The notes below the pieces were generated by a model. It was not told the DNA's origin. It ran no database searches and saw only the letters and a program-made list of their open reading frames with translations. 64,000 nt of DNA from Lachnospiraceae bacterium (GTDB lineage Bacteria > Bacillota > Clostridia > Lachnospirales > Lachnospiraceae), in the NCBI GenBank assembly GCA_017427415.1, contig JAFRSU010000018.1, positions 1-64,000 of the forward strand. The letters are read 5' to 3'. Below, piece after piece: positions 9,205 to 16,989 of the stretch. Positions within the stretch are counted from its first letter, which is position 1; each line of letters begins with the position of its first letter. A program made the position numbers and the translations under genes.

Positions 9205-9243
9205 GACCGGACGGATTTTATTCAGTTGTCGGGTCTTTTTTTT
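9205..9243 (+). terminator. Intrinsic terminator after the ydcF-like gene
   Basis: GACCGGAC (9205-9212) pairs with GTCGGGTC (9228-9235) with one mismatch, followed by nine or more T. Confidence 0.65.
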
Positions 9244-9268
9244 ATTTTATCCAAAAAATGTCATAATT

Positions 9269-9296
9269 TTGCCTTGTAAATAGTATATTATATATA
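9269..9296 (+). promoter_or_regulatory. Possible promoter of the solute-binding-like lipoprotein gene
   Basis: TTGCCT (9269-9274), a 16-bp spacer and TATATA (9291-9296) lie about 70 bp before the gene. The match is modest and the AT-rich context makes chance hits likely. Confidence 0.35.
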
Positions 9297-9366
9297 GACA
9301 TTTGATCAGGCCGGCTGGTTTTGCCTATAAACATCAGAAGAATGCATTGTTGAGGGAGGAAAGATC

Positions 9367-10944
9367 ATGGGTTTATACGGACAAAAGATAACTGTGACAA
9401 AGAGACTGTTGGCATTGGCACTAAGTGTAATACTGTGCTTCAGTCTTACCGGATGCGGAAAAAAAGATAAGAGTAATGAGGCGGAGTCTGCCTCTTCGGT
9501 TGGAGAAAATATAAGCGATATAGTAGAAAAATATGAAGGCTTTTCGGAAAATACCGTAACGGAAAGCGATGCGGATACTATGCTGACTGTAGAGGAAATA
9601 CCTGCAAAGACTGATGCTGAAGGTTCAAAGGATAAAATACCTGTAAATAGTTCAGGCAGTTCAGAAAGTACCCCAGATATCATTACCACAAAATACATCC
9701 CCAAATCAGGTTATATAAAATGGTATCTGCCGAAATCATTTTGTTCATTTGAGGATGACCGTATAGAAAAGATCAATCAGAAATTAAGGGAAGACGGCTA
9801 CGACTTCGGACTGAAGATCATACTGTATGATGACCATTCTACTAAGCCTGAAATAATACAGGCTATACGTGAAAAAATGTTTACATCCGGTGCTGATATA
9901 GTATATACCGACTTTAATGATTTTAATTTTATCGGAGCGGAAAACAGTCTGGAAAAAGAAATCCTGGAGGGTAAGTATGCGGACCTCACAGAGTATATTG
10001 AAAACGGTAATTATTTTAAATATCTGCCTCAATTGCTTTTGGATTCCATGAAATATAACGGAAAAATCTATCTGCTGACTCCTTCTATAGTACAGGATGG
10101 ACGTTTGGCGGTATTTCTGCTTGACAAAAACGGTGTGACAAAGGACTTTGATTTCGAAAAAAAGCCTTTGGATATATTTAAATACATTTCTGAAGACAAT
10201 AAACTGTATTATGGATTAGATGAGCTTGAATTTGTGGAATTATTCGGATATACATACGATGTTCACTATGGAGCGGTGGTCAATGAAAAAGGTCAGCTTA
10301 TCAATCCGTTTGAAGACAGCCGATGCGTGGAATGGATGAAAAACATCAATAAAAAACGTATGGAAAACAGTGTAGTCATAGCTGGGCGATACAGTGTCGA
10401 GAAAAATGAAGGCTTGTTGCTTTTGGAGAGGGATAAAAGTGAGGCCGAAGGATGTTTGGACCTTGTATATCTGAAAAAGCTCGGAATAGGGAAAAGACTT
10501 ACTTCAGCTACTGCCATTCTTTCGACCTCGACTAAAAAGGAGGAGGCATTTACATTCCTTGAACTACTTAGGACCAACCCGGATTACGGCAACCTTCTGA
10601 CATATGGGTACACACAAGATGGGGAAGGCGAAAAGCCTGTTGATGGGTTCAATATAAAGTGTGTCCTGGGTATTGATGACGGTCTGTTATACGGCGAGAC
10701 GGATATGAACCATTTTATGTCACTTGATGAAAGAAACAGTTATTATGAAGACAATGTGATCGCATCCCCCGCTCTGAGTATTGATTTTCCTCCGGAAGCA
10801 AAGGAACTTCGAAGGATCATAAAAAAATACTTTAAATTTCCGGACAGTGTACTGTTCAGTTCGGATTTTGAAGAAAGATATGCTGCACTAAAAAAGGAAT
10901 ATACTGAGAGCTTCAACAAAATGAAAAATAAGATGAAAAAGTAA
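9367..10944 (+). CDS. Extracellular solute-binding-like lipoprotein
   Basis: This 525-residue protein has a lipoprotein signal peptide (lipobox SLTGC near residue 30). A Ser/Glu/Asp-rich linker to about residue 110 is followed by an alpha/beta domain. Segments such as FGLKIILYDDHS, KMFTSGADIVYTDFNDF and the later VYLKKLGIG region resemble family 1 extracellular solute-binding proteins, whose mature part binds sugars or oligopeptides. No permease or ATPase gene is adjacent, so a transport role is uncertain. The gene stands 37 bp before an ECF sigma gene, so it may be co-transcribed with the sigma/anti-sigma pair and act as its sensor or product. Confidence 0.7.
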   Translation: MGLYGQKITVTKRLLALALSVILCFSLTGCGKKDKSNEAESASSVGENISDIVEKYEGFSENTVTESDADTMLTVEEIPAKTDAEGSKDKIPVNSSGSSESTPDIITTKYIPKSGYIKWYLPKSFCSFEDDRIEKINQKLREDGYDFGLKIILYDDHSTKPEIIQAIREKMFTSGADIVYTDFNDFNFIGAENSLEKEILEGKYADLTEYIENGNYFKYLPQLLLDSMKYNGKIYLLTPSIVQDGRLAVFLLDKNGVTKDFDFEKKPLDIFKYISEDNKLYYGLDELEFVELFGYTYDVHYGAVVNEKGQLINPFEDSRCVEWMKNINKKRMENSVVIAGRYSVEKNEGLLLLERDKSEAEGCLDLVYLKKLGIGKRLTSATAILSTSTKKEEAFTFLELLRTNPDYGNLLTYGYTQDGEGEKPVDGFNIKCVLGIDDGLLYGETDMNHFMSLDERNSYYEDNVIASPALSIDFPPEAKELRRIIKKYFKFPDSVLFSSDFEERYAALKKEYTESFNKMKNKMKK

Positions 10945-10981
10945 TAACAAAAAATGACGGTATCCCGGGGAAGGAGGTTTT

Positions 10982-11485
10982 ATGGATAACGGGGAATATT
11001 CCCGCATCGTAAATCTGTATTATGATGAAGTAAAAAGGTTTACTTATACAGTCTGCAAAAATCTGCAGGATGCGGAAGATATAACTCAGAATGTATTTAT
11101 AAAACTTCTGAAAGCCGCCGGGGAGTTTGATGGTGATCATCATATAAAGAGATGGCTTTTTAAGGTTGCAGTCAATGAATGCAGGGTATTGTGGAAGACG
11201 CCGTGGAAATCAAAGGTTGACTACTTTGTCCCTGAAAGAAGCGTTGTACGTGTTGATAGGGATGAAGAACAGGACCGTGTTCTGGAGGCAATATTGAGTC
11301 TTAAGCAAAAATACAGGAAGACAGTTTTTCTGTTTTATTATGAAGGCTATACTGTTAAGGAAATCGCCGAGATCACGGATGTGAACGAGTCTGCCGTATT
11401 AAAAAGGCTTCAAAGGGCAAGGGAAAAGATAAAAGCACAGCTGGAAATCAATATCAACAGGAAGGAGGTCCGTGAAAATGCTTAA
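10982..11485 (+). CDS. ECF sigma factor, second copy
   Basis: This 167-residue ECF sigma factor is closer to the classical SigW/RpoE pattern than the one at 285. Region 2 reads NLQDAEDITQNVFIKLLKA, and region 4 carries the helix-turn-helix YTVKEIAEITDVNESAVLKRLQRAREK. An AAGGAGGTT ribosome binding site sits directly before the ATG. The gene overlaps the downstream membrane protein gene by 8 bp, so the two are translationally coupled. That protein is its likely anti-sigma partner. Confidence 0.93.
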   Translation: MDNGEYSRIVNLYYDEVKRFTYTVCKNLQDAEDITQNVFIKLLKAAGEFDGDHHIKRWLFKVAVNECRVLWKTPWKSKVDYFVPERSVVRVDRDEEQDRVLEAILSLKQKYRKTVFLFYYEGYTVKEIAEITDVNESAVLKRLQRAREKIKAQLEININRKEVRENA

Positions 11486-12629
11486 TGACAACGAATTTGA
11501 TGAATATCTGCGACAGGGGATAAAAGAAGCCATAGACAGTATCCCGGTTTCGGAAGAGGAAAAAACCAGAGTCATAAGCCTGGCAATAAAGAAAAAAGAA
11601 CACAACGGTGATGACTCACAGGAAAAGCGGAAGGTCGTAAGTATTTCCCGAAAAATGTCCAAAACGGCAGCCATAATCATCACAGCGATATTTGTTCTTG
11701 TGATCGGCGGCGGAATAGCATGGGCCATGTCAGCCTCCGGACTGAAGGATTTCTTCTTTAAGGACAATGACAGATCCTTTGAAACAGTATATATGGAGAG
11801 CGGCAGGGAGTATGATTTCGGAGAGTACAAAGTATCCTTTACAGGGTATGCTTATGACGGCGGAGTCGGAAGAGGATACCTTCAGTTCGGGTTTACCGAT
11901 ATATCGGGCAATCCGTTGGATATAAGTACCATGTTAGAATATGATAAAGATATCCGCTTTGACCGGGCAAAGTCAGAGCTGACAAGAAAGACATCGGTAA
12001 ACGGATATACCTTGGGTGATCAGAAGATCATATTCCTCTTTATGAATACGGGGTCAAGATATACCATACTTAACGGATCGGATATGCTTGTGAAGTTTAA
12101 AGCGGAGACAAAGGATTTTTACAGTGAAGCTGAACCTGTGAGATTTTTAGTGCTTTCAGGAGAGGAGTGGAAAAAAATCTGTGAGGAGATAGATGCCATT
12201 AACGAGGATGATGTGTGTAATTTAACATATGATCCGGACAGAATGGTTCCTGTGTATTACTACGATATCGACTCGATGCAGTCCGAGGTAATGGATATCC
12301 TCGAAAAATATGTGCCTGTAGATATAATCAGCACAACCAAAGAGCCTCAGTATATCGAAACGGGCGGACTTAAAGTAACCGTCGGAAGAATGGATATCCT
12401 GTTCGAGTACAATATAGAAGAGTGTGATGTAAAGTGTTTCACATTAAGAAGAAATGACGGAACAGAGCTGGTATTCCGACGTAATGATGATGAGACATGG
12501 TCGGTTGAAGGAGTAGATAATACAAAAACATATCAGGGCGGAGGCAGATATGGGGAAAAAGTAAGGCTTGATTATACCATGGGCTTTGTCCTCGGACCTG
12601 AAGAAAAAGTGGAAATAGATATAAAATGA
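11478..12629 (+). CDS. Probable anti-sigma membrane protein (DUF4179-like)
   Basis: This 383-residue protein has a cytoplasmic N-terminus of about 65 residues, one membrane helix at about 66-86 (TAAIIITAIFVLVIGGGIAW), and an outer beta-rich domain (YDFGEYKVSFTGYAYDGG and following). This layout, together with the overlap with the sigma gene, is the usual one for DUF4179-type partners of clostridial ECF sigma factors. AAGGAGGT at 11462-11469 is correctly spaced for the ATG at 11478, so the in-frame GTG at 11472 is rejected. It most likely holds the sigma factor inactive until an extracellular signal arrives. The domain assignment is from memory of the family and less certain than the topology. 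Confidence 0.75.
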   Translation: MLNDNEFDEYLRQGIKEAIDSIPVSEEEKTRVISLAIKKKEHNGDDSQEKRKVVSISRKMSKTAAIIITAIFVLVIGGGIAWAMSASGLKDFFFKDNDRSFETVYMESGREYDFGEYKVSFTGYAYDGGVGRGYLQFGFTDISGNPLDISTMLEYDKDIRFDRAKSELTRKTSVNGYTLGDQKIIFLFMNTGSRYTILNGSDMLVKFKAETKDFYSEAEPVRFLVLSGEEWKKICEEIDAINEDDVCNLTYDPDRMVPVYYYDIDSMQSEVMDILEKYVPVDIISTTKEPQYIETGGLKVTVGRMDILFEYNIEECDVKCFTLRRNDGTELVFRRNDDETWSVEGVDNTKTYQGGGRYGEKVRLDYTMGFVLGPEEKVEIDIK

Positions 12630-12645
12630 TATCACAAAATAATAG

Positions 12646-12697
12646 TTGACAGAGTTGGTTTATTGTGATAAACTTCAATTAGTTTATTGCAATAAAC
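12646..12697 (+). promoter_or_regulatory. blaI-2 promoter with two BlaI-type operators
   Basis: TTGACA (12646-12651), 17 bp, TAAACT (12669-12674). Operator 1 is GTTTA-N6-TAAAC (12658-12673), with its right half inside the -10 hexamer. Operator 2 (12682-12697) is a perfect 16-bp palindrome, GTTTATTGCAATAAAC. Centres are 24 bp apart. The half-site core is TTTA rather than the TCTA of the first unit. Confidence 0.8.
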
Positions 12698-12702
12698 CAT
12701 TT

Positions 12703-12825
12703 TTGTGACAAGGGGACGGTCAGAGTCACAAGGAATCCATCACCTGAGGTGATACCTTGCGACATATCCTGTCACAAAAGATAATATGTGGCAAGTGTGA
12801 CAGGAGAACCGTCCCCTTGTCACAA
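12703..12825. repeat. Palindromic repeat with 18-bp terminal inverted repeats (GGGACGG family)
   Basis: The ends TTGTGACAAGGGGACGGT (12703-12720) and its exact complement (12808-12825) enclose 87 bp. That interior holds further palindromes, ATCACCT-G-AGGTGAT at 12739-12753 and CCTGTCAC/GTGACAGG. It looks like a small non-coding mobile element (MITE- or REP-like). It lies between operator 2 and the start of blaI-2, so it must be transcribed as a folded leader. No transposase is nearby. Confidence 0.75.
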
Positions 12826-12843
12826 TAAGAAAGGGACAGAAAA

Positions 12844-13206
12844 ATGCAGGAAATAGAATTGGGTTCGATCCAGGAAAGATTTGCAGATCTTGTGTGGGCC
12901 AACGAGCCGATAGGCTCGGGCGACTTAGTAAAGCTGTGCGCAAAGGAGTTCGGATGGAAGAAACCGACTACGTATACAGTATTAAGAAAGCTCTGCGAAA
13001 AAGGATTGTTAAAAAATGAGGACGGAGTAGTAAGCTCGGTCATATCCAAAGAGGCTTTTTATTCAAAGAGAAGCGAACAGATAGTGACGGAGTCTTATGG
13101 CGGCTCATTACCTTCTTTTATAGCTGCATTTATATCAAGAAAAGGCTTAAAACCGCAGGAAGCCATGGAAATCCAGAAATTGATAGATGAGTACAAGTCG
13201 AAGTGA
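12844..13206 (+). CDS. BlaI/MecI-family transcriptional repressor (BlaI-2)
   Basis: This 120-residue member of the BlaI family has the recognition helix WKKPTTYTVLRKL and the C-terminal dimer motif GSLPSFIAAF. The winged-helix fold and length fit the family. Its helix carries Arg-Lys where BlaI-1 and BlaI-3 have Lys-Arg, and its operators carry TTTA where theirs carry TCTA. The gene is separated from its promoter by a 123-bp palindromic repeat and precedes the second M56 receptor gene by about 90 bp. Repression should be relieved when the receptor triggers cleavage of the repressor. Confidence 0.92.
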   Translation: MQEIELGSIQERFADLVWANEPIGSGDLVKLCAKEFGWKKPTTYTVLRKLCEKGLLKNEDGVVSSVISKEAFYSKRSEQIVTESYGGSLPSFIAAFISRKGLKPQEAMEIQKLIDEYKSK

Positions 13207-13237
13207 TAGCTAAAAAGAAAGATGTGGCATTTTACAT

Positions 13238-13262
13238 GTCATTCTGAGTGCAACGAAGAATC
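13238..13262. repeat. Short dispersed repeat, inverse of the one at 32002
   Basis: The 25 bases here are the reverse complement, with one difference, of 32002-32026 (core GATTCTTCGTTGC, then CTCAGAATGAC). It lies in the gap between blaI-2 and its receptor gene. Confidence 0.6.
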
Positions 13263-13292
13263 TTGTATTAAAATATCGTGAAAGGAAATAAT

Positions 13293-16200
13293 ATGGGTAC
13301 TATATTCATAAAAGTATTGAATATGAGCATTATCGCAGGTTGGCTTGTACTTGCGATAGTACTGCTGCGTGTTTTTTTCAGAAAAATACCTAAGTGGATC
13401 ATGTGTGCGCTGTGGGCGCTGGTAGCGGTAAGACTCTTATTCCCGCTTCCTTTTGAAAGCAGGTTCAGTCTGGTGCCGAGTGTGGAGACTGTTCCGCAGG
13501 ACATCATATATTCGCAGGAGCCTGCCATACATACAGGTATACCGACAGCCAATGCGGTTATCAATCCGGTGATATCGGATATGTTTGCTCCTGCCGATAA
13601 TACAGCCATGATCACCGATCAGAAGACCGACGTGGAGTTTGCTCCCAAAGCAGCCGCGGATACAGGTGTAACCTACAGCCCGCTCAAATACTGGACCGAT
13701 ATAATGGGTATAGTATGGGTGGCCGGTATAGGTGCAATGCTTCTATTTGCTCTTTTCAGCTACCTTAAGATGAGAAGGAAGACAGCTGCAAGCATATTGT
13801 ATGACTATATAGGTGCTGATGGTAAAAGCACTGGCAACGCATTATCAACATATGCCGGGACTGAAAATAATACTGTTGAGAGCAGTAGTAAGAAATCCGG
13901 TACGCCCGTATACGAGTGTGACGATATCGACTCGCCGTTCATCCTCGGATTATTCCGTCCGAAGATATATGTACCTTCGGGCATGGATGCGGTGACTTTG
14001 AGAAGCGTATGCTCACATGAGTCAGCTCATATCAGGCGTAAGGATTACATCTGGAAACCTTTGGGATTTATGCTTCTTGCGGTATACTGGTTTAATCCTC
14101 TGATGTGGGTAGCTTATATCCTCTTATCCGGGGATATAGAAGCCGCATGTGATGAGAAAGTTATCGAAAACATGGACAGATCCGAGCGTGCAGCATATTC
14201 TCAGGCACTGCTCAACTGCGGGAAACATGAAAGGCGTTTTTCTGTATGTCCTCTTTCATTTGGTGAAACGGGGGTCAAAGGAAGAGTGAAGTCAATATTA
14301 AACTATAAAAAGCCGGCGTTCTGGATCATGATCGTTGCGCTGGCAGCATGTGTGGTAGTCGGGGTATGTTTCCTGACTAACCCTAAAAAGGAAAATGAAG
14401 AAAAAGGAATGGATGAAAAGGAACAGGTAAAAAAGGAACAGGGCAATCCGTCACCGAATATTTATAATCCGGTAGTGGGCATTCTTACTACAAGTGAAAC
14501 GGCTGCAAAACCATACTCGGAAGATAAAGAGATTGGCGGCAAGATATATGTATGTACCGATACCACAGTTGTAAATGAACAGACAAAGCTTTCAAATGAT
14601 TCTCTTAGGATATGTCTGTACAGTGATGGTACAATAGGTTACACTCAGCCTATATACAGCAGCTATGCACCTATGGGTAAATGGTATATTGAAGGAAATA
14701 CACTTGTCATTAAGGAAGATTGGTTTACAAATTATTTTGACATTGTTGACGGCAATCTTGTCTATAGAGAAGATGGTTCAAACGGATTTATGTTTTATGA
14801 TATACCTGATGGCACTGTATTTGAAAGAAAATACCTGGCCCCGGAAAAAACACATGAGTATGGGCCGACGGTAACTATCGGTGATGACGGAAAGAATGTG
14901 GAAACAACTGAAGATAACGATGATTTATATGAAAAGGTGGCAGGAAAGGTATTCTGGTGCACAGATGAAAGGTTGGAACAAAACAACTGGTCGAACACGC
15001 TGGTACTTAAATTCTATAAAGACGGAACTGCCTCTTATAATATACCGTTTTATAGCAGTGTTTTGCCGGGGAATAATTGGTATATAGATGGCGATCAAGT
15101 AGTCTTTTATGGATTAAGATTTAAATATGTGGATGGAAATCTTATTAGAAGCGGACCGGGAGCTCTAATGTATTTTAACGTTTTGGGAGATATGGTCTTT
15201 TCATTTAAAGAGGATCTGACTGAGCCTACTTCCGGACTGCCCGGATCGACACAATATTTTCAATTGTTCTTTGATTACAGGGAGAATCCGAGCAATATAA
15301 TCGGCATGAATTACAAGGATGTAAAGAAAAAATACGGAGACCCTTCCGGAAGTTTAAACGGATTCTGGGGAGATATTTATAATAACGGTAATGGAGAAAC
15401 GCTTATTCTGTACTATGATGGTGATACAGAAAGTGTAAAAAGAATTCTAGCAGAGAAAGATAGCAATAATTCGGGATATAATGTATATAAGCGTGTTCTT
15501 GCCGGGAAAGAGAGTTTTTACTACTGTCAGAACGGTGGAGAGAAGAAATTGACGATAGATGATGTACCGGAACTGTTCACTCCGGGTAATCCGGATACTT
15601 ATATAGCATACTACACCTTCTGTGATCTGGACAGATCGGGAGCGGAGGAAGCTATACTTGATGTCGTAAGTACTGCGGGAGATGCAGGTGGAAAACTCGT
15701 CCTTCACCGTATTAACGGTATTATATATGCATATAAATTTGACCACAAAAGTCTGCTTGAACTTAAAACCGACGGCACATATTATTATGGTAGCTACGGT
15801 GGTGGCACAGAAGAGGGATATGCCCGTATATTCAATTTGGGGGAATCGGGTTATATAGAGGAAAAGATTTCATATCTGCACAATGAAAACGGCAGGTATG
15901 AGATTGTCATGAAAAACGCGCCTTATACCGAGGAAAAGTTAAGGAATGATGCGGAAACGCACAAGTACAAAACCAATTCGTTCTGGTATGAGTATAACAA
16001 GGACTACTTTTTAGAAGCCGAACCTACTCAGCCGCCAGCAGTAATGGAAAAATCGATGGAAAAGTTTGCTTCAGTCGCTCTTCCGTCCGGGCACGAAGCA
16101 TTTGATGTTACCGCTGCCAAAGTTGCCCCAAGCTTTGATGAAGACAAAGAAGTTGGCGGAAAAACCTATATTTGTAACGCTGATGATTTTAAGTCGAGTT

Positions 16201-16469
16201 TAAGTTTAGGTGGTGATAATCTGACAATCTATTTGTTTGATGATGGAGATATGACTTATTCGCAGCCGTTACTTAGCAGTTACTCGCCGGTTAACGGGAA
16301 ATGGTATATAGAAGATGATAAACTGGTGCTTGTAGACAACGGATTGAGCTATTTTGACATTGTAGACGGAAATCTGGTATATAGGGCCGAAGGCTCGGTC
16401 GGATTAAAATCATATATTATTCAAGATGGCGCAGTATTTACCAGACAATATGATATATCGGGATATTGA
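13293..16469 (+). CDS. BlaR1-like M56 metallopeptidase receptor with triple beta-module sensor
   Basis: The AAAGGA at 13281-13286 selects the ATG at 13293 over a GTG at 13278, giving 1058 residues. It shares the membrane layout of the other receptors. The M56 site is HESAH at about 242-246 with EAACDE downstream, and the last membrane helix is at about 347-365. The outer part contains three copies of a module of about 90-100 residues (about 411-512, 546-640 and 951-1053). Each runs GGKxYxC, then a (Y/F)xDG strand turn, SSYxPxGxWYIE, YFDIVDGNLVYR and DGxVFxRK. A fourth, unrelated region lies between the second and third copies. The module was not recognised as a named family. No penicillin-binding motif was seen. 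Confidence 0.87.
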   Translation: MGTIFIKVLNMSIIAGWLVLAIVLLRVFFRKIPKWIMCALWALVAVRLLFPLPFESRFSLVPSVETVPQDIIYSQEPAIHTGIPTANAVINPVISDMFAPADNTAMITDQKTDVEFAPKAAADTGVTYSPLKYWTDIMGIVWVAGIGAMLLFALFSYLKMRRKTAASILYDYIGADGKSTGNALSTYAGTENNTVESSSKKSGTPVYECDDIDSPFILGLFRPKIYVPSGMDAVTLRSVCSHESAHIRRKDYIWKPLGFMLLAVYWFNPLMWVAYILLSGDIEAACDEKVIENMDRSERAAYSQALLNCGKHERRFSVCPLSFGETGVKGRVKSILNYKKPAFWIMIVALAACVVVGVCFLTNPKKENEEKGMDEKEQVKKEQGNPSPNIYNPVVGILTTSETAAKPYSEDKEIGGKIYVCTDTTVVNEQTKLSNDSLRICLYSDGTIGYTQPIYSSYAPMGKWYIEGNTLVIKEDWFTNYFDIVDGNLVYREDGSNGFMFYDIPDGTVFERKYLAPEKTHEYGPTVTIGDDGKNVETTEDNDDLYEKVAGKVFWCTDERLEQNNWSNTLVLKFYKDGTASYNIPFYSSVLPGNNWYIDGDQVVFYGLRFKYVDGNLIRSGPGALMYFNVLGDMVFSFKEDLTEPTSGLPGSTQYFQLFFDYRENPSNIIGMNYKDVKKKYGDPSGSLNGFWGDIYNNGNGETLILYYDGDTESVKRILAEKDSNNSGYNVYKRVLAGKESFYYCQNGGEKKLTIDDVPELFTPGNPDTYIAYYTFCDLDRSGAEEAILDVVSTAGDAGGKLVLHRINGIIYAYKFDHKSLLELKTDGTYYYGSYGGGTEEGYARIFNLGESGYIEEKISYLHNENGRYEIVMKNAPYTEEKLRNDAETHKYKTNSFWYEYNKDYFLEAEPTQPPAVMEKSMEKFASVALPSGHEAFDVTAAKVAPSFDEDKEVGGKTYICNADDFKSSLSLGGDNLTIYLFDDGDMTYSQPLLSSYSPVNGKWYIEDDKLVLVDNGLSYFDIVDGNLVYRAEGSVGLKSYIIQDGAVFTRQYDISGY

Positions 16470-16531
16470 TCTGTAAAACAGAAAATATAAAAAATGTTAT
16501 CCATACAAGATTCGTTGCACAATAAAAGTGC

Positions 16532-16583
16532 TTGACAATGTTGTCTAAAGGATGTAGAATAAGAATGTCTAAAATGAGTAGAC
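16532..16583 (+). promoter_or_regulatory. blaI-3 promoter with two BlaI-type operators
   Basis: TTGACA (16532-16537), 17 bp, TAGAAT (16555-16560). Operator 1 is GTCTA-N7-TAGAA (16543-16559), with the right half forming the -10. Operator 2 is GTCTA-N7-TAGAC (16567-16583). Centres are 24 bp apart. The core is TCTA as in unit 1, but with a 7-bp rather than 6-bp spacing. Confidence 0.8.
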
Positions 16584-16599
16584 ATTCTTATTTTTTTTT
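16558..16599 (+). terminator. Terminator-like hairpin overlapping the blaI-3 operator
   Basis: Perfect 14-bp arms (16558-16571 and 16579-16592), a 7-base loop and a run of nine T (16591-16599) have the form of an intrinsic terminator. The left arm begins inside the -10 element, so RNA started at this promoter lacks most of it. Only read-through RNA from receptor 2 could fold the full stem. It may therefore end the upstream operon while serving as operator DNA. Confidence 0.5.
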
Positions 16600-16610
16600 G
16601 GAGGAACATT

Positions 16611-16979
16611 ATGGTAGGTTATAATATGGGTACGGTAGAATCAAGCTTTGCTGACTTGGTATGGGAGAATGAACCGCTTTCTACTTCGGAGCTGGTAGCA
16701 TTATGCAAGGACAAGTTTAACTGGAAGAGGACTACCACATATACAGTACTTAAAAGATTATGTGAGGGCGGAGTGTTCAAGCTTGAAAACTCGATAGTGA
16801 CTTCGCAGATATCAAGAGAAAACTTTTACAGTGCCAAGAGCGAAAGCTTTGTAGAAGAGTCTTTTAACGGGTCTCTTCCTGCATTCTTTGCAGCATTTAC
16901 CAAGCGCAAGAAGCTGTCTAAAAAGGAAATAGATGAGATCCGCAAGATGATCGATTCATATAATCCCGAAGATATTTAG
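16611..16979 (+). CDS. BlaI/MecI-family transcriptional repressor (BlaI-3)
   Basis: This 122-residue BlaI-family repressor has the recognition helix WKRTTTYTVLKRL and the motif GSLPAFFAAF in the dimer region. GGAGG at 16600-16604 lies 6 bases before the ATG and directly abuts the T-run of the operator hairpin. The helix carries Lys-Arg at the positions where BlaI-2 and BlaI-4 carry Arg-Lys, matching its TCTA-type operators. The stop codon overlaps the ribosome binding site of the first of two M56 receptor genes, so one repressor appears to serve two receptors. Confidence 0.92.
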   Translation: MVGYNMGTVESSFADLVWENEPLSTSELVALCKDKFNWKRTTTYTVLKRLCEGGVFKLENSIVTSQISRENFYSAKSESFVEESFNGSLPAFFAAFTKRKKLSKKEIDEIRKMIDSYNPEDI

Positions 16980-16989
16980 GAGGTTGCCT

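Noticed and set aside
12703..12825. Riboswitch or structured RNA in the blaI-2 leader
   Set aside because: The perfect inverted ends and the family resemblance to other copies in the window point to a repeat element rather than an aptamer.
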